DNA of 64,000 nucleotides, taken from the NCBI GenBank assembly GCA_007644065.1, contig VJWN01000005.1, positions 1,922,001 through 1,986,000 on the forward strand. Direction: 5' to 3'. Under the pieces are notes generated by a model. It saw only the letters and a list, made by a program, of their open reading frames with translations. It searched no databases and was not told the origin of the DNA. Positions 9,518 through 21,178 of this stretch are shown piece after piece. This stretch comes from Margaritispora aquatica (taxonomy: Eukaryota; Ascomycota; Leotiomycetes; Helotiales; Discinellaceae). Position 1 is the first letter of the stretch. Every line of letters begins with the position of its first letter. Position numbers and translations under genes: made by a program.

Positions 9518-12500
9518 ATGGCTCCCCAAGGAGATAGCAACCAGAGCTCAGCAGACAATGAAGTACCGCACTCCATCATCCAGCAGGCAGAAGCTGCAAT
9601 TATTGGAGAATTTGAGGATGAGACTCCGTTAGAAAGGCGGCGCTCAAGGTTACCCAAGCCAGATTACTCGCAGTACCAGCCTGTGCGGAATAAAGACGGG
9701 ACGACGTAGGTTTCGAAAATTAAGGATGTCCAGCAATGCTAATAAGTTGGCAGAACAAGTCAGCTCGAGATTCCAAACATATTAGCCTCTGATAGTAGTA
9801 TCGAAGCTCCTCCAGCCTATGGTGATCATCATGATCGCCTTTCGGTCAGTCAAGATGGATTCAATACACAAGCTATGATCACGGATGATGGACGGATAAA
9901 CATAAACATCAACCAAAAGACACGAAAGCTATCCGATCTCTTAGTACCAGCTCTGCGGCAGCAACTCTCGTTGGTTGCGCAAGAAAAGGAACATCCGTTA
10001 CCTCCAGGATACATTCCACCTGCTCTTGGTGGTCAACCAGGCCAGACACCACCCCCAAAACTCAACGTAGTTATACATGTCGTTGGATCTCGAGGAGATG
10101 TACAGCCATTTGTGGCACTGGGCAAGATCCTCAAATCTACATATGGTCACCGCGTTCGACTGGCTACACATCCGACTTTCAAATCCTTTGTTGAAGAAAA
10201 TGGGTTGGAATTCTTCAGTATTGGAGGTGATCCCGCAGAGCTCATGGCATTTATGGTCAAGAATCCTAGTCTGATGCCTGGATTCGAATCGTTAAAGAGT
10301 GGCGATGTAGGAAAGAGGAGAAAGGGCATGGAAGAAATTGTCCTCGGATGTTGGAGATCATGTATCGAGTCTGGGGACGGTCTCGGTGCTCCACCACCAC
10401 GACTCAGCTCAGAAAACCTGGCGACATTTGAAGCTGGAATCAACATGGACACTAACCCTGCTGACAAGCCTTTCATCGCTGATGCTATCATTGCAAATCC
10501 GCCCAGTTTCGCCCATATTCATATCGCAGAGAAGCTCGGTATCCCACTTCATATGATGTTCACGTTAGTTCCAATCATTTCCCTCTTGATGTGCACTTTT
10601 GACAAAGCGATAGAATGCCATGGTCCCCTACGCAGCAATTTCCTCACCCGCTCGCAAATATCCAATCGTCTAACGCTGAGGTCAATATGACCAATTTTGT
10701 TTCTTATGCTCTAGTAGAAATGATGACATGGCAAGGTCTTGGAGATGTCATCAATCGATTTCGTGAACGAGCTTTAGGACTGGAGCCAATTAGTCTTATT
10801 TGGGCTCCGGGAATGTTGAGTCGTTTGCGTGTACCGTACACCTATTGCTGGCAAGTTCATTGTCCAAATTTTATCGGATCAACGCTAATCATATCAGGTC
10901 ACCCGCACTTATCCCTAAGCCCAAGGATTGGGGGCAGCATATCTCTGTCTCGGGTTTCTATTTTCTGTCTCTAGCATCTTCATATACTCCAGCTCCAGAT
11001 CTCGCTGCATATTTAGCTGCTGGACCTCCACCAGTTTATATTGGTTTTGGCTCAATTGTGGTTGATGATCCCGATAAAATGACAAAGCTTATCTTTGAAG
11101 CAGTCAAGAAAGCTGGTGTTAGAGCCCTAGTTTCCAAAGGCTGGGGTGGCTTGGGAGCTGATGAACTTGGGATTCCAGAGGGTGTTTTCATGCTGGGTAA
11201 TGTTCCACATGACTGGTTATTTCAACATGTCTCCTGCGTTGTGCATCATGGCGGTGCTGGAACTACTGCTGCTGGTATTGCGACTGGAAAGCCAACTGTG
11301 ATTGTGCCCTTCTTTGGTGATCAACCATTTTGGGGAGCCATGGTTGCTCGTGCTGGAGCTGGTCCTCTGCCAATTCCATTCAAGGCCCTCACTAGTGACA
11401 AACTGGCTGCAGCACTTCTTGAGGCTCTCAAACCTGAGACATTAGAACGTGCGAAAGAACTTGGGGCAAGCATCAAGGAAGAAGAGGGCTGTGAGGTCGG
11501 TGGTAAAAGCTTTCACGATTTCCTCGATGTCGACAATCTCAGATGTTCTCTTGCACCAAGCAGAGTTGCCGTGTGGCGCATCAAGCGGACCGAAACTCGA
11601 CTTAGTGCACTTGCTGCGAATGTTCTTGCTGGCGAAGGACTTCTCGATTTCTCTGACTTGAAGCTGTAAGTGAATCGAGTCCACCACTTAGCTTAATGCT
11701 AACATCTGTAGATATCGGCCAAGAGAGTACGAGACTGAAGAGGGCCCTTGGGATCCTATCTCTGGGGGCGCATCCGCATTACTGGGTACTTTGGCTAGTC
11801 TTGGAATGGGAGTCGCAGATTTCCCAATCGAGATCTTCAAAAAGGTAAAGAAAGAGCAAGGCCTCAGAAAGGAGGGCACAATGAAAGCCAAAACTGAGAC
11901 TAGCTCTGGAGAAGAGACCCCAGTACCGACCTCGGCATCTGGCTCGAGGTCACACTCGCAACTCGACTTAAGTATAGATACGACACAGAAACCTAATGAC
12001 GGAAGCTCCAGGCATGGATCGGAGTCCACAGCAACACCCAAAACCTCATATGAAGACACGACGCGCTCCTCCACCAATATTCCAGGCACACCTCTCAGTA
12101 GCGTCTCCTCGGCCGAGAATCGTGGTGGAGCTCTAAAACAAGCCTTGAGAGGTACCCTGGGTGGGTCTGGTTCAAGATCCGGATCTCGAGACCGTTCTTG
12201 CCACTCGCGCTCGAATTCCATTGATCGAAAGCCAGGCTCTAGGAGTTCCTCGCCGTTTGGCCACCGACGCAGAAATACGGAAGAGGCGTTCGATCCCAGC
12301 AAAATCACAATTGATAATGTGACCCGTGCAGGAAAGGGTATTTCCCGAATTGTCGGTGCTGGCCTCAAGTCTCCGATGGATTTCACACTGGGTATTGCCA
12401 GAGGATTCCACAACGCACCCAAACTTTACGGCGACGACACTGTCAGACCTCAAGCCAAAGTCACTGATCTGCAAAGTGGACTTAAGGCAGCTGGAAAGGT

Positions 12501-13936
12501 AAGTGCCGCTTAACAATTTGTCAATGGCATCGCTGATTACCTCAGGAATTTGGCTATGGCTTTTACGATGGCATTACAGGACTCGTCACTCAACCTCTTC
12601 GTGGTGCCGAAAAAGAGGGTGCAGCTGGCCTTGTCAAAGGCATTGGCAAAGGTATTGGTGGACTGATACTGAAACCAGGCGCAGGTCAGTTCATGAGCTC
12701 TGTAAGAATCTCCGTATTAAATGCTGATGTTACGTAGCCATTTGGGGTCTTCCGGGCTATGCATTCATGGGCATTCACAAAGAAGTTCGGAAGATGTTTG
12801 GCTCAAGTGTTATGAACTATATTATTGCTGCACGAACGACACAAGGTTATGAAGATGCAAAGAATGCGACCAGGGCAGAACGTCTTGACATTATCACTAG
12901 GTGGCGAGAGCACAAAGATGAGTATCAATCCACCAAAATGAGAATTCAAGAATCAGGAAATCCCGATGGACAGGAAAGTGGTCGATTGACGCCTAAAGGG
13001 TTCATGCAGACTAGGCATCTTACCTTTGATGAGCGAAAAAGACTTCATGATGAACGAAAAGCTCGTCGCGAGGAAGAAAGAAGAAAGCTCGAGGCTGAAC
13101 ATGTACATGGCAGCCATCGTTTCTGCCCATTCTGTCGCCGAACAGGACCTCATAGTCATGAGCCTCGTGCAGTTCAAACAGCTGCTATCGTTAATACTGA
13201 TGGTGCAGACGATCACTTCGAACAGGCCATCCATGATTCGGTAGCTGCCACTTCACGAGGTAATGATGAAGAGGATTTGATGATTGAACGAGCCATCAGA
13301 GCGAGCGTACGAGAATTGCAGAGCACCCAAGGCTCGACGCTTACGGACGAAGAGGCTTTGAACCGTGCTATTCAGGCAAGTATTGCGGAAGCTGGACGAA
13401 ATCGATCAGACGAACAACATCCCGCTATGGCAATGACAGATGAGGAGGCTGAACATCAAGCTCTGCTAGAAAAGGCCATTCAAGCTAGTCTAGCACAGTA
13501 CCAACTCAGCACTTCAACTCCAGGTCCTTCTGGAGATGAAGATCCTGATCTCGAGGCAAACATCAAGCTCGCCTTACAAATGAGTAAGGAGGATTCAGGC
13601 AGCGCCCAATCGAGTAGACATCTGCAAGAACAAAGAGAGATTGAGCTTGCCATGGAACAGAGTAAAGAGGACCTCATTAGAAACAAGACCGAAGAGGACG
13701 TAGTTTTAGAGTATGTGCAGAAACAAAGCTTGCTCGAAGCAGAACACAAGAAAACTATTGGAGGTAAAAAGACAGAACCTACTCCAGCTGTACAGACGCC
13801 CGTGGCTACACCAGTAGCCACTCCCGCGTCTACGATTGATGACTATATGAGCCCTGCCGACGAGGAGGCACTTAGGAAGGCGATTGAGGAGAGCATGAAA
13901 GCTACTCATGGTGGTGCTTCGAGCTCTGCATCGTAA
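9518..13936 (+). CDS. Sterol glucosyltransferase-like protein with VPS13-like segment and UIM-like repeats
   Basis: Seven exons (9518-9705, 9754-10563, 10614-10850, 10898-11665, 11712-12498, 12546-12684, 12738-13936) give about 1375 residues. The GT28-type N-terminal domain starts near residue 166 (HVVGSRGDVQPFVALG). A TMPW motif with FPHPLA is formed across the second intron. The UDP-sugar-binding C-domain lies at about 515-575 (HHGGAGTTAAGIATGKP, then PFFGDQPFWG). These mark UDP-glucose:sterol 3-beta-glucosyltransferases (Atg26/UGT80 type). No PH or GRAM domain precedes it. Residues about 931-990 (FYDGITGLVTQPL, EGAAGLVKGIGKG) resemble the C-terminal amphipathic region of VPS13/ATG2-type lipid-transfer proteins. 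After about residue 1130 come roughly seven UIM-like motifs (for example ERAIRASVRE, NRAIQASIAE, EKAIQASLAQ, RKAIEESMKA). Exon 3 ends at a GC donor (GCAAGT). Membrane-lipid glucosylation coupled to ubiquitin recognition is inferred, not shown. Confidence 0.9.
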
Positions 13937-14705
13937 TGATGATTCAGGTGTATGACAGATTTTGGGATAGATGGTACATGAGGCATGACTGGTATGATGA
14001 TAGGTTTGTTGTTGAAGATACCCAGATGCAGCTTACATTGATGATTGCGTTCAGACGATGAATACGATTGCAAATTGATTTAGCTGAGGACCCGCAGTAT
14101 TTTCATACCTTACTTCCTCTTCTTATGTGATTCCACCTCTCTTTAAACAGTCTTTCTTGAGTCGAAGCAAGTTGTCCTGCAGTGGCTTTGCATCTGCTTG
14201 TACATTTCAATTTCACTCGTTGTAAGCAACCATGGACTTGTCCTGGGAAGTTATTCAGAAATAGGTTTTCGTAGTGACGTATTAATCTTCAATTGATAAT
14301 TAGAGACTCGATCGCATCGTGCTCTGGTTGGTGGGTTTGCATTTCAAAGTCGAAATCATTGCGAAAATCACAAACTTTCGTGGTTTACGAAGAATCTGCT
14401 CTCACCCTCTTCATCTGCCATCATTCAAGCACACCTGCCCACATCAATCACAACAATCGCGATCACATCTGCATCTGCTCTCTCTTCATCAACCAAGTTA
14501 AGTTTTCGAGTTACTTGAAGATTAGCAACAATCACACAACGATCTGCGTACGTCGCTGCTCACTCTTCCAGCTTCAAAGTTGAATTTTCGACAATCTGCA
14601 ACTTCGACCATCTGCGCGACAATCTGCGACAGCATAGCTTCTTTAATTCAAACCTTCCTCTAATGGGATTGCTTTCCATTCTTGTCTTTCTGCGAGATCG
14701 GCGCC
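13937..14705. other. Intergenic / long 5' leader, no supported gene
   Basis: This is the region between two genes on the same strand. Bases 14400-14650 are rich in CAATC/CATCT runs typical of a fungal 5' UTR. No coding frame is supported. Confidence 0.55.
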
Positions 14706-17700
14706 ATGGATCACCACATGAATCAAGCCGAAGCAAATCCCCAAGCAGGAGCAAATCGCCATCGCCCGAACTTACGCATAGAGCCCAATCTCATCCGCAG
14801 CGCTGCAATTGGCCAAGCATTAGAAGTACTCGATCTGCTTCCTGGCGGAATCTTGTCACCAAATCTGGAAGAGGTGGAGATAATGCAGATTGACGACAGT
14901 AATCGCGCACAGGATGGGTTCGCAGAAACAGTGCATGGAGTCTTTTCCGACGATGAGGAGGAAGAGAGAGAAGCCAACACAGGTCGAGATGGAGGTGACA
15001 GTTTGCCAGCGTCGGATTCATTACTTAACTTACAAGTTCGTCCTGGCGGATATGGCGGTTATGGAAGAATTGACGTTGATGTGGAGGAGATAGAGAGGCA
15101 GGAACGACCAGGGAATAAGGTACCACTTGGCGATCAGGATACTGTGCAGACGGAATCAGAGAATCCTAACTTGCTGAAGCAAGTTCAGGCTGCAAAAAAT
15201 GCAGGACTGATGGTCCCAAATCTCGATGCTTATCGAATCGGTCACCCATTACTCCAACCGCCAGATCAAGAAGTACAAAGCGGAGAAACCAACAGTGAAG
15301 GATCAAGTTCTTCAAGGAGAAAGGATCCACAAACTTATGTTCCAAAGAGATGGACGATCAGAAACCCTCTAAAGCCAGGTATCCCAATAATAGGTTTCAA
15401 CGACCTCGACCCAAACGATGCATTCAACCGAATGCAGCATGCCAAACCTGCCAACCCTGCTGAGTTCGCCGATCAAGCAATTATAGAAGAACTTGCGCTG
15501 CACAGCGAGGGCAATTGGAATTTTCGACGTACGCCACATGATCGACAACTCGCGGCTCGTTCAAAAGCTCGCAATGATTTGGCTAATCCAGGTACTGATT
15601 CAGCAGTTGTGTGCCTGGAGAAGCAACGAAGTCTAGAGGCTGGACCCATGGGGCTTGAGGAGAAAGATGATGTACGTCGGTACAAGGTCTTTGCCAAAGT
15701 GACGGAGAACTTGCGAATTCGAAATCCTTACATGGGACAACAGGCTCTGGCATCAAAGTCGGTTCAGAATCAGTACAGACAGATCATGCACTGTAATAGT
15801 ATCAACATTGCAAGACTCGCCGTCAGTATGATCCGCCCAGCAAGACCAGGATTCGAAAAGAAAATAGCCGCCGTTCGAGGTGAGATATCGCTACTACTTG
15901 AAGATGCCAATTCAGATGGTTGCTCGTTCTGTCTCTACGATAGCGATTTCGGTGTCTCCGACTCGAGCGTCTGGTTGGACTCTCAGAATTTCCCGGGTTA
16001 TTGCCACGAGTGCCACGAGTCTTCCAATCTATTCCAGATGTATTGGCTAGAGACGATGGTGGAGAGATATGTGAAGGTCGCGGGAGTCAATAAAGAAGAG
16101 TATAAGCACGTTGACGTCAAAAGAACCAGACTTGCTGAGCTATTGGACTTGGATAATACTCGGCCATTAAAGGAGCTCATAGATCGGGATAATGCTGTAC
16201 GTTTGGCAGAGGAGCGTGCGAAGCGTGCGACGGCTCCTCCTGTCAGAAAAGACTCTGGTTTTGATTTCAACGGAATGAATATTGATAGTATAGCCAGCAA
16301 CGGTAACGTTGATCGATCTCGGACGAATACTCCTTTGGGCCAGGGTTATCAAATGCAGACGCGAGATGAACGACAGCAGGGTCTTCAGAGAATGAATGCT
16401 GCTCGCTTAAGAAGCTTGGAAGGACACCATCAGCCACATAGCCTCTATCAGCAGTATTCGAATCATCAACACGCCCAAAGTTCTATTTCACAATACCGTC
16501 AATCAAATCCACATAGTCTTATATCCAGAGCCGATCACATGACGTTATTGCATCCTCAACCACAACGTCAGACGTTGATGGAAACTACCATGGGAGGTCA
16601 ACGGAGCCTGGTGATTGGGAACAGTAGTGAATTTGCTCAAGTTGTTGTCAACAACCAACCCCCAAACCCACCAGACAATGAGCCGGATTATGGACCTATG
16701 AATCTCAGAGGGGGAGCTGGAGGTGATGATGAATATGATGAAGACTCAGATGACGATGAGGAAGTCGAGCTACCTTCGCTTCCCAAAACACCACACAAGC
16801 CTCCTGTCTCTCGTTCTGATAGTACCATCACACAACCTCGCCAGACTAGCTCAAGAGAACGACGAATGCATCAACAAACTCCCACTCCTAAGGCTCGCCA
16901 ACAAAAGAGCTCAGCCACTAGTGGAAAACATATCTTGCCTGCTGCATCTACCATCAAGTATGAACTTGATGCACAGGGACGAGAAATTCACCACGAAGAC
17001 GATGAGGAGGATGACTCCGAAGACGAACTGGCCCAAGCACAATTGCGTGGCAAGAGGCTGTTCGGATTCCAAAAAGGTTCAGCTCAACCAAAGTCGAAGC
17101 TCGAAAATTCTAGGGATATATCAGCAACTCCCGCACCTTCTAGACAACGAGCTGAGAGCTCTTCACTAATGGGTTCCAACACCTTGGCCATGAACAAGAA
17201 AAATAATGGCTCTGCACCTGTAGCAACCCCTTCAAAAAAGAAGCGAGGAGCACCCTCAACTCCAAATTCTGCTGAGGCTCCTTCCAAGAAAGCTCGCCGA
17301 TCAGAAGCAGACCTAGAGAAATTTGAACTTCAAAAACTTGCCGATGAACATCGAACGATCCTTGCGGATGAGATCCTCGCTCCTGCTCCTCCACGACTGG
17401 AAGGTATTACCCCCAACCAGACTTCTGCCGCTATACGAAGGGGAGAAGCAGCAGCCACTGCGAGAGGCTTCCCGAAGCCTCGTACATATGGTGAAGTCGT
17501 ACGTCAAGGCTTGATTGACTTGCCGGAACTTTCAGCTAGTCGTGAGAGCCGGAATACCGAAGCCAGGCGAAAATACAGAGCATTGTATGGAAGGCTGTAT
17601 GAGGAACAGAAGGAGAGATTCAGCCTCCAGGGCAAGACAATCACTAATTATATTCCTTGGAAGGCTACTAAGAAGAGTCTGTCACTGCCGGAGCCCGACT

Positions 17701-20042
17701 TGGGTGAACACACTTATGCTGGCTCCAATGCCTCCAATCCTGCGGAGAGTTTTGATGGGATGGAAATGGATGCTCCGAGCATTGCTGATGAGTCTTCGCC
17801 CAAGCCAAGGAAGTCCAAGAGGGCGAGTACGTCTAAGACCCGATCTTCTGTTCTTCCAGATATGGCAATGTCTCCTCCTTTGCTTGTGCCTGGAACAAGG
17901 AATTTGAAGTCTAAAAATTCTTCAAGCGCTTCTACGAAAAAAGGAGGTCGAACCTCATCAACTGCGCCAATCTCTCCAGCTAATATTCCATCAAACGCGA
18001 AGACATCTGATCCACTACCCTCGCCATCAAGACAGAATCCTTTGAAAAACAAGCGTATTAGCGATCCTTTGGTTATGGGTCCTCCACCGCCACCATCAAC
18101 ATCGAAGAACAGCACAATGAGATATAAAGCTGCTTCATCTTCTCATGCTCAAGATAACGATGGTGCCGCGTCTTCCAAGAGTGCGAGCGGTAGAGGGACT
18201 AAAAGCGGCCGAACCCCAGGTCCTATTGATATGGAAAGTGCGAGTCTATCTCTTGGTCAATTATCTATTGATGCGAAGAACCGTCCTAGCGCGATGTCGC
18301 CTACTTCTTACGACGAGTTCTTTGCGCAGAAGAGTGCCGTATCAACTATCAACACGATCAATCAAAAGGTTCGCGAGTCACAGGCTCTTACGTCGTTGGG
18401 TCAAGGTAGCTTGCAATTTGGTGTTGATCGCAGCCTTAGCAATGTTACAAACCAGCCAAGACAGTCTAGTAGACCATCATCTGCTCATCAGTCTCAGCAA
18501 TGGCAGGATACTCCAAAGCTGGTGGCTGATTCTGCTAACCGGAGAAAGATGAGCGTAACTGGTGATAATTTAACTGAGGCACAGAGGAATGAGAAAATTT
18601 TGCAGACGGATGGCAATTCACCAAGCGATTCTAATTGGACTCCATATGGCAAGAATGTAGCTCAAGGGCAGGCATTGGTCGGCCGAGATTTGGCTTCGGT
18701 CCCAGGTCATGGTACACAGGCATCATTGCAAGGACCTCAACAAGCAGTCGCACATGGAAACAATATTATCGCTCGAAACGATCTCAGTCAGAGAAGTCTG
18801 CAAGTCAGTTTACCTCAGCTTCAAACTTTTGCTCGTCCATCAGGTGGTCAGTCAACTACGCCAAGCCATTCGCCTAATATTTCTCAACATACTTCAAATG
18901 GTGGTCGAATTACTCAGACTAACCATGCTGTTACTCGGAATGAAATTACTCAAAACGCTTCAATTACTAGCACACCGCAATATCAATCCATTATCCGCCG
19001 ACCAGCCGTCTCACCAATCACGCCTACTTTCCTGAATAACCCTCTCTCGTCCGCTCCGTTCGAAGGACAAGGTAACATGGCCGAACCAACACCTACTCCA
19101 CAATCTGAACCTTACCAACCTCCCCGACTGGTCCTTGGTTCGAAGATAGCTGCTGCTCAAGCTGGAATGCTCGCTAGAAGTGCGAGTAAAGCACCATCTG
19201 CCAACCTTCAGAACGGTCAACAAGCGGGACTCCCTCGACATGTAGCTGTAGGAAATGAGAACTTCGCGCCTAAGAATTCGTCTAATTTGAGAGAATATCA
19301 GATTTCGTCGCCATTGGCACAACATCCACACGCGCATGGCCATCCTCAAGTTCAAGCTGGTCGTGTTGGATATATGGCGCACCAGCAACAACCATTCATC
19401 TACGGTCCCATCCCACCAGCACACTTCCTCCCACCTCGCCTTCAATCTCCACCACCAATCGGCATTCAACGCTACGAGGGGATCCTCGCGTGCCGCGGTT
19501 CGCCATACTCGCAAATCGACATTACCAAAGCCCGCATCTGCAAGCCCTGTCGCAATGTCCGCCTCGCTATCGTGCATCATCGGCATTTCGAGTTCACGGA
19601 ACTGGGCACATTCGATGGTGTCTTGAATGGCTATTTCAAGCCTCAAAGGGGTGGTGGGATTGCTGGTGTCGATGGAGGTGTTGGGGGAAGTGGTAGCGAG
19701 AGTGCAGGCAGGAAGGGCGAGAAGATGAGGAGATGCATGGTTTGCACTAGTCGTGCGTGTTGGGCTTGCAATGGGTGTCCATTGCGGGTTTGCGAGTCTT
19801 GCAAGTCGGTTTGTGAGTATTTCCTTTCCCTTTCTCGTTGAGTGTATGCTAATGTTGCATGTAGTGGTGAATCTCTGTAAGGGCAGGATGAACGATTTGC
19901 TGATGTTCCTATATAGGGTGCATCTCCGCAATGATGTAAGTACTTTCTCCTCCTCCCATTTCTCACTCACGCCCTGAAAATATAACAAGCTGACTTTTTC
20001 TCCTAGGCATTCCTTTTGAGGTCTGATGGTGGTGGATTCTAG
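14706..20042 (+). CDS. Large, probably nuclear Cys-rich protein of unknown function
   Basis: Three exons (14706-19812, 19865-19935, 20007-20042) give 1737 residues; the first exon alone is 5.1 kb. The ATG at 14706 is the first Met in a frame open from 14682. Two conserved-looking parts flank a long disordered middle. At 406-436 there is a CxxC pair (CSFC ... CHEC), suggesting a zinc ribbon, followed by helical sequence. Near the C-terminus a second Cys-rich block (ACRGSP, CKPC, then CMVCTSRACWACNGCP and CESC) runs into the small last exons, which supply a final helix. The middle is Ser/Gln/Pro-rich with acidic runs (EDDEEDDSEDE) and a bipartite-type nuclear signal around 843-868 (SKKKRGAP ... 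SKKARR). No enzyme domain is recognised. Chromatin or transcription work is a guess based on the zinc motifs and nuclear signals. Confidence 0.8.
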
Positions 20043-20655
20043 ACTTCAACTTATGGTGACGCAGGATGATTACATGACGACGACAGAAACAGAGTCCATA
20101 GAAATGTGAATGATTCTAAAACCAAGAGGATCTCATTAGTTCTGATATTGGGATAACCTGGGTGGGTGGCGGAAGAGAGAGTGTGTGTGTATGTATTGTT
20201 GGATTATGTCGAGATTTTAGAGATACCCCTTTTACTTATTTGCGCGTGGCATAGACGAACAGAAATTCACTACATTTAAATATGCAGATCTTCTTGGTGG
20301 TGATTATTTTCGAAGTGACTCTAATCTGTTAGTATCAAGCAGAAATATACACCTTTAAAGAAAACGTAATACAAGTACTTTACAGGGAGAAGTCATCCAT
20401 AATACAACGCCAACATAACTCTATATTATAATCTTCTATACTTACACTACCGGAGTATATGGTTTTAATCCGCACCCACCTTCTCGTCCCCCTCCCCCAT
20501 CCCTATCGCCTTCCTCATCTCCCCACCTCGTCCCCCTCCCCTCCATTTCCCGGACTCTCAAAATCCCCCACTCTCCCATCTATATACCCTCACACCGCAA
20601 TTCACAGCATCCAATCAGAAACAAGATCCTCCGATCCAATCTGATCCTCACAAAA
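20043..20655. other. Intergenic, no supported gene
   Basis: This is the 3' region of the large Cys-rich gene and the upstream flank of the tRNA-Gly. It has a C-rich stretch at about 20470-20590 and no coding signal. Confidence 0.6.
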
Positions 20656-20768
20656 GCGTCTGTGGTTTAGTGGTAAAATCCATCGTTGCCATATCAGCAT
20701 CCTTCTTCAATAGTGAGATGGATCTGATCAAGCTCGATGGGCCCCGGGTTCGATTCCCGGCGGACGCA
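20656..20768 (+). tRNA. tRNA-Gly (anticodon GCC) with a 42-nt intron
   Basis: The acceptor stem GCGTCTG pairs with CGGACGC, followed by discriminator A at 20768. The D-arm reads TGGTTTAGTGGTAAAATC and the T-arm CCGGGTTCGATTCCCGG. The anticodon stem CATCG/CGATG encloses a TTGCCA-T loop, with anticodon GCC at 20688-20690. An intron fits at the canonical place one base 3' of the anticodon (20692-20733), leaving a 71-nt mature tRNA, the usual size for fungal tRNA-Gly(GCC). Internal A and B boxes are intact. Confidence 0.95.
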
Positions 20769-20777
20769 AGACTTCTC

Positions 20778-20790
20778 TTTTGCGATTTTT
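20778..20790 (+). terminator. RNA polymerase III T-run terminator for tRNA-Gly
   Basis: TTTT at 20778-20781 and TTTTT at 20786-20790 lie 10-20 bases after the tRNA end. Confidence 0.7.
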
Positions 20791-21178
20791 GTGCGTGTTT
20801 TGCGGGTTGTAGGTTGTATGTTGTGGGATGTTGGTTGTCAGCTGGAGGATGATGATGATGATGGTTTTTTTAATATTTAAATTTGACTTTGGCTGGTTGG
20901 TTTCCTCGCTTAGATAAGTGTGGCAATGATCCATGCACATGGATAGGAGATGCTGTCTACTACCTGCGTACCAGCAGCGCATTCTAGTATTTAAAAAGAT
21001 CATTTCTGGCTTGACTAAAAAAGAAAGAAACACTGTTTAGGAACTTCGGGAGGGTGAAATATCTTTTGATCTCAGTTGATTGAAGGCTATACAGAATTGA
21101 CAGATGTGAATTATAGAAGATAAAGTCGCTTCATTGCTAATGCTCTACCTCTTTCCACAAATCTACACACTTACTCAC
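20791..21178. other. Intergenic, no supported gene
   Basis: This is the gap between the tRNA-Gly and the 3' end of the ABCD transporter gene. A GATGATGAT run sits at about 20847-20861, and nothing else is seen. Confidence 0.6.

Noticed and set aside
11688..12422. A 244-codon minus-strand frame inside the glycosyltransferase gene
   Set aside because: It is antisense to exon 5, whose frame is confirmed by in-frame joins on both sides.
19011..19988. A 325-codon minus-strand frame at the end of the 1737-residue gene
   Set aside because: It overlaps the Cys-rich coding end and its introns and shows no recognisable domain.
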